DNA of 38,316 bases from Clostridia bacterium (GTDB taxonomy: Bacteria; Bacillota_A; Clostridia; RUG12999). Within the stretch, counting starts at the first letter, position 1, and each line of letters opens with the position of its first letter. Under the pieces are notes generated by a model. The model made no database searches, was not told the origin of the DNA, and worked only from the letters and a program-made list of their open reading frames with translations. Both the position numbers and the translations under genes were made by a program. This document shows, piece after piece, positions 8,544-15,315 of this stretch. The DNA lies in assembly GCA_017558425.1 (NCBI GenBank), contig JAFYVD010000064.1, positions 1-38,316 on the forward strand, in the 5' to 3' direction.

Positions 8544-8580
8544 AGACGTATCAGAAGACTTTTCTTTTGATACGTCTTTC
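8544..8580 (+). terminator. Intrinsic terminator or leader attenuator before the GDPD gene
   Basis: AGACGTATCA (8544-8553) pairs perfectly with TGATACGTCT (8568-8577), extended inward by GAAGA/TTTTC-type pairs, then TTTCTTTATA. It lies downstream of the promoter at 8493-8522 and upstream of the SD AAGGGGG. It may end the upstream operon, attenuate the GDPD gene, or produce a short RNA of about 50 nt. Confidence 0.7.
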
Positions 8581-8597
8581 TTTATAAGGGGGATACT

Positions 8598-9323
8598 ATG
8601 GATACGATAAAAATAAATTCAGGAAGCACGCTGATGGTGGCGCACCGTGGGCTCAGCGGACTTGAAAGAGAAAATACATGCCCGGCATTTGTTGCGGCAG
8701 GAAACAGAAGCTATTACGGGGTTGAAACGGATGTTCACAAAACTGCTGATGGTCAGTTTGTGATTATTCACGATGAAACCACCAAAAGGGTAAGTCTTGA
8801 AACGGTTGACATTAATGTGGAAGAAAATCCCTATTCAGCGGTTAAAGATATTGTTTTGCCTGACAAGGACGGCAGTTTCAACCGTCAGGATATCAGAATA
8901 CCTCTTTTAACCGACTATATTAAAATTTGTAAAAAGTATGACAAAAAGTGCGTTCTTGAACTAAAGAATGAATTTGAAAAAGCAGACATTGAAAAAATTG
9001 TCGAAGAAATCCGTGAGCTTGATTATCTTGAAAATGTTATTTTCATTTCTTTCAAGCTTAACAACTGTATCATCCTCCGCAGTCTGATTGCGGAAAATGA
9101 TATCCAGTGGCTGACAAGCGAAGTTACTGACGAGATTGTTGAAACACTGAAAAAGGAAAAGCTTAATCTTGATGTTAAATATCTCAGCCTTACCAAAGAA
9201 ATCATTGATATGCTCCACGCGGAAGGCATAAAAGTCAACTGCTGGACTTGCGACGACAAAGAAGCTGCCGAGCAGCTTGCAGGTTGGGGCGTTGATTTCA
9301 TTACTACAAATATTCTGGAGTGA
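8598..9323 (+). CDS. Glycerophosphodiester phosphodiesterase family protein
   Basis: The protein is 241 aa, a typical size for cytoplasmic GDPD/UgpQ enzymes, with no signal peptide. These enzymes hydrolyse glycerophosphodiesters to glycerol 3-phosphate and an alcohol. Conserved features are AHRG (catalytic His16) with ENT (25-27), GVETDV (metal ligands Glu43 and Asp45), IIHDE (His58), LELKNE, and the C-terminal VNCWTCDDKE and GVDFITTN strands. It could recycle glycerol phosphate from lipids or teichoic-type polymers. SD AAGGGGG lies 5 nt before ATG 8598. The downstream gene starts 6 nt after the stop, so the two are probably translationally coupled. Confidence 0.9.
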   Translation: MDTIKINSGSTLMVAHRGLSGLERENTCPAFVAAGNRSYYGVETDVHKTADGQFVIIHDETTKRVSLETVDINVEENPYSAVKDIVLPDKDGSFNRQDIRIPLLTDYIKICKKYDKKCVLELKNEFEKADIEKIVEEIRELDYLENVIFISFKLNNCIILRSLIAENDIQWLTSEVTDEIVETLKKEKLNLDVKYLSLTKEIIDMLHAEGIKVNCWTCDDKEAAEQLAGWGVDFITTNILE

Positions 9324-9329
9324 TTTTCT

Positions 9330-10316
9330 ATGAACATTAAAGTTGACGGCATGAACACCGGCCATATTCAAGGCATTGCGGTGGACAAAAACCGTGAATT
9401 CATCTATTTTTCTTTCACAACCTGTCTTATAAAAACCGATACGCAGGGTAATGTTATTGGCAGTGTCACAGGTCTTGCAGGGCATCTGGGATGTATCGCC
9501 TACAACTATGATGACGGCAGAGTTTACGGCTCGCTTGAATTTAAGCACGACGCCATCGGCAAAGGCGTTCTTAAAACTATCGGCAGAGAGGACAATATCC
9601 TTGACGGATTCTATATGACCCGTTTTGATGTTGAAAAAATTGACCGTATGAATATGGACGCCGAAAAGGACGGGGTTATGACCGCCGTTTATCTTGATGA
9701 GGTTTACAAAGACTATTCCGCCGAAGGGCACAGATATGGTTGCAGTGGCATTGACGGCACGACTTTTGCGCCCGAATTCGGCAAAGCGGACGGCAAAAAG
9801 TATCTTTATGTGGCGTACGGAATATATGACGATATCGCTCGTGACGACAATGACAATCAGGTGATTTTAAAGTATGACATTTCCGATTGGGACAAATATG
9901 CAAAGCCCCTGAATCAGCTTGATATGCACCGTTTCGGTCCGGAAAAACCCGACGGGAAATATTTTCTTTTTACAGGCAACACCCGTTATGGCATTCAGAA
10001 TCTTGAATATGACCCCTATTCAAATACAATGCTTGCGGCGGTTTATGTGGGGCACAAGGAAAAATATCCCAACTATCCGATGTTTTTTGTTGATTGTTCC
10101 AAATCGGCCGACGGCGATAAAATTTTCCTTGCCGATATTGGCGAAAAGGATGAAAAATCGGGCATCTGCGGTTCAAGATTCACCTACGGAGCTACCGGCA
10201 TCGTTTCGCTTGGCAACGGCACATTTTTATTCTCGCACGATTATAAAAATGACGACGGCTGGGGCTGTGAAATACATAAATATAAGTTCGAAAACGGAAA
10301 CTTTATCGAAATTTAA
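9330..10316 (+). CDS. Unknown protein, beta-propeller-like, paired with GDPD
   Basis: The protein is 328 aa with no signal peptide, membrane helix or catalytic motif that I recognise. Repeating strand-turn units suggest a beta-propeller: HIQGIAVDKNREFIYFS, LGCIAYNYDDGRVYGS, IQNLEYDPYSNTMLAAVY and ATGIVSLGNGTFLFSH each read like a blade. Charged inserts include conserved-looking RYGCSGIDGTTFAP and DDIARDDNDNQ, which could bind a ligand or metal (inference). The start overlaps the GDPD unit's context: the GGAG inside the GDPD stop region serves as SD about 10 nt upstream. The tight coupling to GDPD suggests a shared substrate pathway. Function unknown. Confidence 0.75.
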   Translation: MNIKVDGMNTGHIQGIAVDKNREFIYFSFTTCLIKTDTQGNVIGSVTGLAGHLGCIAYNYDDGRVYGSLEFKHDAIGKGVLKTIGREDNILDGFYMTRFDVEKIDRMNMDAEKDGVMTAVYLDEVYKDYSAEGHRYGCSGIDGTTFAPEFGKADGKKYLYVAYGIYDDIARDDNDNQVILKYDISDWDKYAKPLNQLDMHRFGPEKPDGKYFLFTGNTRYGIQNLEYDPYSNTMLAAVYVGHKEKYPNYPMFFVDCSKSADGDKIFLADIGEKDEKSGICGSRFTYGATGIVSLGNGTFLFSHDYKNDDGWGCEIHKYKFENGNFIEI

Positions 10317-10320
10317 ATCA

Positions 10321-10356
10321 AAAAAGCACTTGCAACCGCTGTTACAAGTGCTTTTT
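10321..10356. terminator. Bidirectional terminator between convergent genes
   Basis: AAAAAGCACTTG (10321-10332) pairs perfectly with CAAGTGCTTTTT (10345-10356) around a 12-nt loop. A and T runs flank both sides, so it can end the GDPD pair on the plus strand and the M20 gene on the minus strand. Confidence 0.9.
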
Positions 10357-10357
10357 A

Positions 10358-11509
10358 TTATTTCATATTATCAAGTACAAACTGCACAAACGCACGGCTT
10401 CCGAGGTGAAGCACATCTTCATCAAGCTGAAAATATGCGTTGTGTGTATCGCAAACAAACCCTTTTTCTTCGTTGCGGACTCCAAGGCGGAATAAAACTC
10501 CAGGTTTTTTGGTCTGATAGCGGGAAAAATCTTCCGCCCCAAGTTTGATTGGCATTTCACGGATATTTTCCTTCCCCACCACTTTTTCCAGGCTTTCAAG
10601 CACCTTTGCCGAAAGTTCCGGATCGTTATAAACGCTCACCGTTTTAAGCGGTGCTGTGAGTTTCCATTTTGCTCCCGCTTCTTCAGCACGGTTTTTAACA
10701 GTTTTTTCAAGTCGATTTATTATAAATTCGTCCACCCTCATGTCAAGGGCACGGATTGTGCCAAGCATTTCGGCATAATCGGCAATATTGTTTTGCCCTT
10801 TTCCTGCGTGCATAGTCCCTATTGAACAAACACATTTTTCAAACGGGTCAACTTCTCTCAGCATAAAATGCTGGACATCGTTATAAATTCTCACCGCAAT
10901 TCCCAGCGCATCTATCCCCTCCTGAGGAGTGGTCGCGTGGGTGGGTTCACCAAAAATTTCAATTTTGAAGTTGCGGCTTGACGCCTGCGCAAATCCGCTT
11001 CGCACACCCATTGTGCCTGCATCAAGCAAAGTTTCGATATGCTGACCGACAATGACATCAACATCGTCCATAACGCCGTTTGCACACATCATTTCCGAAC
11101 CGCTTTTCATCCCTTCCTCGCTGGGTTGGAAAAACAGCTTAACACGACAGTTCAAATCCTTTTCCATGGCTTTGAGCGCCTTCGCCGCTCCGAGAAGCAT
11201 TGCCGTATGAGCATCGTGACCGCAAGCATGCATTTTGTCGGGGATTTTGGATTTATAGGGCACATCCGCTTTTTCCGGAATGCAGAGTGCGTCCATATCT
11301 GCCCGCATAGCAATGGTAAACCCCTCTTTTTCGGGATTTATGTAGCCCACCACACTGCCTTCGCCATACTTTTCGGTATATTCAATCCCCATTGCCTCAA
11401 GTTCGCGTTTTACAACCGCAACCGTTTTGGGCAAATCAAAATCTGTTTCTGGGTATTGGTGAATTTCCCGACGGATTCTGACGATATAATCATTATCAAT
11501 CTCAAACAT
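10358..11509 (-). CDS. M20 (M20D-type) metal-dependent amidohydrolase
   Basis: The protein is 383 aa. It belongs to the N-acyl-amino-acid amidohydrolase / hippurate hydrolase / indole-acetyl-amino-acid hydrolase group. The motif HACGHDAHTAM (from residue 94) supplies the Cys96, His98 and second-His metal ligands; FQPSEEG gives the catalytic Glu pair. The dimerisation domain begins near FKIEIFGEPTHATTP, and a late GAEDFS motif precedes the final His. The substrate is probably an N-acyl or peptide-linked amino acid. The frame extends upstream to a TTG at 11533, but the ATG at 11509 has a GAGG 10 nt upstream and begins 1 nt after the M81 stop, so I use it. It is the second gene of the M81-M20 operon. 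Confidence 0.9.
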   Translation of the reverse strand: MFEIDNDYIVRIRREIHQYPETDFDLPKTVAVVKRELEAMGIEYTEKYGEGSVVGYINPEKEGFTIAMRADMDALCIPEKADVPYKSKIPDKMHACGHDAHTAMLLGAAKALKAMEKDLNCRVKLFFQPSEEGMKSGSEMMCANGVMDDVDVIVGQHIETLLDAGTMGVRSGFAQASSRNFKIEIFGEPTHATTPQEGIDALGIAVRIYNDVQHFMLREVDPFEKCVCSIGTMHAGKGQNNIADYAEMLGTIRALDMRVDEFIINRLEKTVKNRAEEAGAKWKLTAPLKTVSVYNDPELSAKVLESLEKVVGKENIREMPIKLGAEDFSRYQTKKPGVLFRLGVRNEEKGFVCDTHNAYFQLDEDVLHLGSRAFVQFVLDNMK

Positions 11510-11510
11510 T

Positions 11511-13007
11511 TTAGTAAACCTCAATTTCTCCAATCATACTTTCGTCAATCTCCTCAAACGGATAGAAAGGTTTGGGCAGTTTTTTATAAGGTAATTCTTT
11601 TAATACCGGACCTGCCGCACCCGGAGTTAATGTATTGCAGATTTCGGACGCAATTGGTTCATATCCCGCTCTGAAAGATGTGCAGGCTTTCACGCACACC
11701 AGGTTGCAAAGTTCGGGGTCTGTGCCGAAACTGCGGTAACAGTTGATATCTGTGTTACAAGCCGCTTTTTCGCAAATATGAATTCTCAGTTTGCCAACTT
11801 CCAACACAGCAGTTCTGCCGATATTATGGAGGGTTCCTCGACTTGCAGGACCTGCTTTATAATATTTTCCGTCGTGAAGGCTCTTTATGTACGCATTTTT
11901 CACTTCAACCGGGTTGCTGAGCATCGGTGCAATTGTGGCACCAATCACAAAATCTGCCGTCGCACCCACTCCGAGTTCAAACGCCTTTTCTACCGCAGGG
12001 GCATCCACCACAAAGGTTGCCGCAACCAATCTGTCGCTGTAAGATAGCAGCTGTTCAACAACTGCCGCACTGTCTCCGTTGGCACCTGCATTCACCGAAT
12101 CGGCTGAATTTACAAGCACTACAGGTTTTCCGTCGGTATTTTTCAGCGCCCTGTCAATTACTTCCTGTATTCCAAACAGTTTTTCTCCCTGCAATTCTTC
12201 ACGAAGTGCAAATTCTTCTTTCGCAAATTCCATTGCAACCTGTTTCGCCTTTGCTTGGTCCTCAGCAATTACAATAATGGACGAGCCGATTGTCTTAATA
12301 TCCAGCCAAGGCTGAACCTGAAAAATCGAAAAATCAAGAATTTCGCCTTTTTCAACAAGCTTGTGCCCTTTTTCAATCAGCTTGTTAAGCTTGCCTCTTG
12401 TGGTTGTATATCCGTGAGCTGGAGCCATCATAGGCACCGAGGTTCTTACCATTTTTATATCCCTGCCGCTCAGTTTTTCAACCAGCATTTTTGCGGCACG
12501 GTATCCCACACCATAAAAATCAAGATGGGGATATGTCTGATATCCGCAGACTACATCTGCATTTTCAGCGATTTTCGCAGTAATATTCGCATGCATATCG
12601 AAAGACGCTGCAACAACAACGTCTTTGCCCACAGCTTCACGAACTTTTGCTATAATGTCGCCGCACACATCTTCCGACTCCTCAGAAACTGTTGCTCCGT
12701 GCATAGGCATAAGCACACCGCAAATGTCGCCTGCCGCTTTAATGTAGGAAACGGCTTTGTCTATAAAATTTTCCACAACCTTTTTGTTCAGCGGACCACC
12801 ACTGTTAGCACTGCGGACAATTCCCCCAACCGGGTCAAACCCGTTTTCCAGAAGACAGGTTATCATCCCTTCGGTTGTTGCACCCGCTTTTTGGGGGTCA
12901 TCCGTTATATTATTTCCCTCGAACAGGCTGAAATCTGCATCTTCAGCAAGTACGGGGTTAAATGCATTTGATTCCTGGTGTATACCGCATATAATTACTT
13001 TTTTCAT
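11511..13007 (-). CDS. M81 family metallopeptidase, MlrC (microcystinase C)-like
   Basis: The protein is 498 aa, the usual length for MlrC-like proteins. The N-terminal domain has HQESNAFNP, LMPMHGATVSEESEDVCGD and the zinc site FDMHAN plus YPHLD. Asp137, His139 and His161 have the same 2- and 22-residue spacing as the Asp167/His169/His191 zinc ligands known from MlrC. The C-terminal MlrC domain has the NSADSVNAGANGD block. In the founding pathway MlrC cleaves linear microcystin peptides, but most relatives have unknown substrates, and a toxin-degrading role is not implied. ATG 13007 has SD GGAAGGA. The promoter is at 13043-13071. The M20 gene follows almost immediately, so the pair probably acts in sequence on one small peptide or amide. 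Confidence 0.87.
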   Translation of the reverse strand: MKKVIICGIHQESNAFNPVLAEDADFSLFEGNNITDDPQKAGATTEGMITCLLENGFDPVGGIVRSANSGGPLNKKVVENFIDKAVSYIKAAGDICGVLMPMHGATVSEESEDVCGDIIAKVREAVGKDVVVAASFDMHANITAKIAENADVVCGYQTYPHLDFYGVGYRAAKMLVEKLSGRDIKMVRTSVPMMAPAHGYTTTRGKLNKLIEKGHKLVEKGEILDFSIFQVQPWLDIKTIGSSIIVIAEDQAKAKQVAMEFAKEEFALREELQGEKLFGIQEVIDRALKNTDGKPVVLVNSADSVNAGANGDSAAVVEQLLSYSDRLVAATFVVDAPAVEKAFELGVGATADFVIGATIAPMLSNPVEVKNAYIKSLHDGKYYKAGPASRGTLHNIGRTAVLEVGKLRIHICEKAACNTDINCYRSFGTDPELCNLVCVKACTSFRAGYEPIASEICNTLTPGAAGPVLKELPYKKLPKPFYPFEEIDESMIGEIEVY

Positions 13008-13042
13008 TTTACACTTTCCTTCCGTGCTCTTTTAATATCATC

Positions 13043-13071
13043 ATAATACAACATTTCTGCAAAAAAGTCAA
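13043..13071 (-). promoter_or_regulatory. Sigma-A promoter for the M81-M20 pair
   Basis: Minus strand: -35 TTGACT (13066-13071), 17 bp spacer, -10 TATTAT (13043-13048). It sits right after the CPBP stop codon, and no terminator separates the two operons. Confidence 0.8.
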
Positions 13072-13079
13072 CACGATTT

Positions 13080-13754
13080 TTAAATTATCCCAAAAAGGAT
13101 AAATCCGATTGTATTAATTGCAAAGTTGGCAAACATATGAACCAGCCATGATGTATAAATATTTTTCGTTTTCAGATTTAAAAGATTGAAAATCAGCCCT
13201 CCGACAAAAAGGCCTGCAATGCACAAAAAATAGAGGCCTGCCGAAAACCATCCCACCATCATCGCTACGTGATAGAGAGAAAAAACTGCCGAGCTGAATA
13301 TCGCCGCTGTTTTGGATGATGTCAGCTTTTTTAATACAAGAAAACCAAATCCCCGAAAGAAAAATTCTTCCAGAAATGAGTTTGCGAATGATATGTATAT
13401 AGCCACAAACGCAAAATTATTGCGATTTACGCCAATGTTACCCGTAAGTGCATTCGTTATCGCCGAGAAGTCGAAAACGTCTTTTAAAAGAAAATAACCG
13501 CCTACAATGGCAATATATACTAACAGTCCAAACAAAACCGAGTATCCCAATCCGTTTTTGTTTGTTTTAAAGAGTGGTATGAGCAACCTTTCTTTATCCA
13601 GAACAGCATAAACCGCAGGTGCACCGAAAAACAAAACCGCTTTCACTGCTGATTTCACCGCATAATGAGGCATTATAAGTCCGTCAACTATCGCCATAAC
13701 AGCGCAGCAAACCAGCATTGCCAACATTATCGCCGCACTTTTTCTTTTCAGCAT
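13080..13754 (-). CDS. CPBP (Rce1/Abi-type) intramembrane metalloprotease
   Basis: The protein is 224 aa with about six to seven hydrophobic segments. The three active-site signatures are present: EEFFFR (Glu129-Glu130 to Arg134), FSLYH (His162) and HMFAN (His206, Asn210). Family members cleave or process membrane substrates, including bacteriocin-immunity and prenyl-protein-type targets; the substrate here is unknown. It is the last gene of a MaoC - lipid kinase - CPBP operon. Its ATG overlaps the kinase stop by 7 nt (ATGCTGA), with GGAGG 8-9 nt upstream inside the kinase gene, indicating translational coupling. Confidence 0.88.
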   Translation of the reverse strand: MLKRKSAAIMLAMLVCCAVMAIVDGLIMPHYAVKSAVKAVLFFGAPAVYAVLDKERLLIPLFKTNKNGLGYSVLFGLLVYIAIVGGYFLLKDVFDFSAITNALTGNIGVNRNNFAFVAIYISFANSFLEEFFFRGFGFLVLKKLTSSKTAAIFSSAVFSLYHVAMMVGWFSAGLYFLCIAGLFVGGLIFNLLNLKTKNIYTSWLVHMFANFAINTIGFILFGII

Positions 13755-14701
13755 TTCAGCACCTCCGGGACTTTTGCAGGAACAACAAAATCAATCGCGT
13801 TATGTACAATTTCAAACTCAGTTTTTCCTGCGTCAATTATTTCGCCATCAACGCAAATCCGAATTTTATCCTCACAGGGCACAATCGCCATTTTTTCACC
13901 TTTCACCGTGGAAATTACCTTTTCAATATTTTTAAGTTCAGGAAAATCACCTTTCATATAATGCGGCAACAAACTGATAAATTTAAGCCTCGAGACATTC
14001 TTTATAATATTAATGTCCATAAGCCCGTCCTTCACCGAAGCCGTCGGATTGCTTTTTATCCCCCCACCGCAGTAACTTCCGTTTGCAATGGATGTGAGAA
14101 GTATGTGTCCGCTACGCACAAGTTCTCCGTCAATCTCAATTTGCGCGTTTATACCTTTTTTCTTCACCAGATTTACAAGAATTGATAGAAAATAAGCCAT
14201 AGAGCCCGATACAAATGCCTTTTTCTTCATTTCGGCGGTCATATCCGCAACATTGCAGTCAAACCCGACGTTGACCATATTCATACAATAGCCGCTTCTG
14301 ATTTCTCCGTCAACCCAAGTTGTGTATTTTATTGCATCACATCGCTCAGCTTTTCCTAAAATCTGCGCACCTATATCAAGAAACTCTGCATCGGTACCAA
14401 AGTTCCTGCAGAAATCGTTGCCTGTGCCCATAGGAATCACCCCGATTTCTGCATCTGCACAACCGATAGCCCCATTTAAAACCTCGCTGAGCGTGCCATC
14501 TCCACCACAAGCGATAAACCTTGCTCCGCCACGGGTTTCGCAATAATTCTTTACATATTCCGTGGCGTCACCAACGCCCTCTGTAAAATAAATTTCCGCC
14601 GCCGCATCCAGGTTTCTCGCAGTGTCTCTTACTTTATCAGCCAGGCGGCTGACATCTTTACCCTGACCTGCTTTGGGATTTATTATAAAAACTGTGGTCA
14701 T
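13748..14701 (-). CDS. Diacylglycerol/lipid kinase family protein (DagK/YegS/BmrU-like)
   Basis: The protein is 317 aa. The catalytic domain occupies residues of about 1-130, with INPKAGQGK at the start, the nucleotide-binding GGDGT (66-70) in a CGGDGTLSEVLNG context, and GTGND (92-96). The C-terminal half is the beta-sandwich of the YegS/DgkB fold (around HILLTSIANGSYCGGG, then MDINIIKNVSR). It should phosphorylate diacylglycerol or a related lipid, feeding phosphatidic acid back to lipid or teichoic-acid metabolism. SD AGGTGGGG precedes ATG 14701, 15 nt after the MaoC gene. The assignment to DgkB rather than another lipid kinase is not certain. Confidence 0.9.
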   Translation of the reverse strand: MTTVFIINPKAGQGKDVSRLADKVRDTARNLDAAAEIYFTEGVGDATEYVKNYCETRGGARFIACGGDGTLSEVLNGAIGCADAEIGVIPMGTGNDFCRNFGTDAEFLDIGAQILGKAERCDAIKYTTWVDGEIRSGYCMNMVNVGFDCNVADMTAEMKKKAFVSGSMAYFLSILVNLVKKKGINAQIEIDGELVRSGHILLTSIANGSYCGGGIKSNPTASVKDGLMDINIIKNVSRLKFISLLPHYMKGDFPELKNIEKVISTVKGEKMAIVPCEDKIRICVDGEIIDAGKTEFEIVHNAIDFVVPAKVPEVLKC

Positions 14702-14716
14702 TTCCCCACCTCATAT

Positions 14717-15145
14717 TTATGGTTTTCGTTTCACAACCGCTTTCACAACGTTTGTCAACACCAGCTGACCATTTTGATTGTGCACTTCAACCGAAATTTC
14801 AACCAATCCGTTTTTGTTGTTTCTCTGTTTCAGCCTTGTCACAACAGCTCTTCCCGTAAGAACATCCTCTGCAAAAACCGGTTTGTGCCACTCGATTTTT
14901 ATGGATTTTCCTGCTATAAGCTCTTTGCCGATGAAATCCTTTTCCAGATATTTCACCCACACCGACATAAACGACATCACTCCCGGCGCAATCAACGCAC
15001 CAAACGGAGTTGTTTTTGCATATTCTTCATCGGTATGCAGAGGAATGTTGTCATATTCCCTTGCAAACTGCATCATTTTTTCTTTTTTGATTCTGACAGG
15101 CTCAATTTCAACTGTTTTTCCAAGTTCTATTTCTTCAAAATACAT
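14717..15145 (-). CDS. MaoC-like (R)-specific hydratase, hot-dog fold
   Basis: The protein is 142 aa, the size of a single hot-dog-fold hydratase. The hydratase-2 motif is intact: Asp32 and His37 in REYDNIPLHTDEEYA, followed by FGALIAPG. Relatives add water to trans-2-enoyl-CoA or enoyl-ACP thioesters. The thioester here may be a fatty acyl chain, which would fit the lipid kinase next door, but the substrate cannot be read from sequence. It is the first gene of its operon, with promoter at 15221-15249 and SD GGAGG 5 nt before ATG. Confidence 0.88.
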   Translation of the reverse strand: MYFEEIELGKTVEIEPVRIKKEKMMQFAREYDNIPLHTDEEYAKTTPFGALIAPGVMSFMSVWVKYLEKDFIGKELIAGKSIKIEWHKPVFAEDVLTGRAVVTRLKQRNNKNGLVEISVEVHNQNGQLVLTNVVKAVVKRKP

Positions 15146-15220
15146 ATTTTCCTCCGCAGTTTTTTCTTTATTTTGTCCCGCCCGGAGAAATATATGTAAA
15201 ATCGCCTTGTTATCAAATTT

Positions 15221-15249
15221 ATTTTACACCAAATTTCGACAAAAAGCAA
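15221..15249 (-). promoter_or_regulatory. Sigma-A promoter for the MaoC - lipid kinase - CPBP operon
   Basis: Minus strand: -35 TTGCTT (15244-15249), 17 bp spacer, -10 TAAAAT (15221-15226). The -35 overlaps the 3' edge of the upstream terminator. Confidence 0.6.
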
Positions 15250-15282
15250 GCCGCCCGCAGAAACTTTCTGCAGACAGCTTGC
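15241..15282 (-). terminator. Terminator of the EF-G-like gene
   Basis: On the minus strand GCAAGC pairs with GCTTGC, continues through G-U pairs to GCAGAA/TTCTGC with a very short loop (about 18 bp in all), and ends in TTTTT. It spans the -35 of the next operon's promoter. Confidence 0.88.
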
Positions 15283-15315
15283 CGCCTATGGCTTAGGAGC
15301 CATGAAGTTTTAAAT

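Noticed and set aside
1614..10316. Genomic island integrated at tRNA-Leu
   Set aside because: No integrase, and I saw no second copy of the tRNA 3' end to serve as an attachment site. The tRNA keeps its terminator directly after the CCA.
11510..11533. Longer N-terminus for the M20 hydrolase starting at TTG 11533
   Set aside because: It overlaps the end of the M81 gene and has no ribosome site; ATG 11509 has one and suits the family start.
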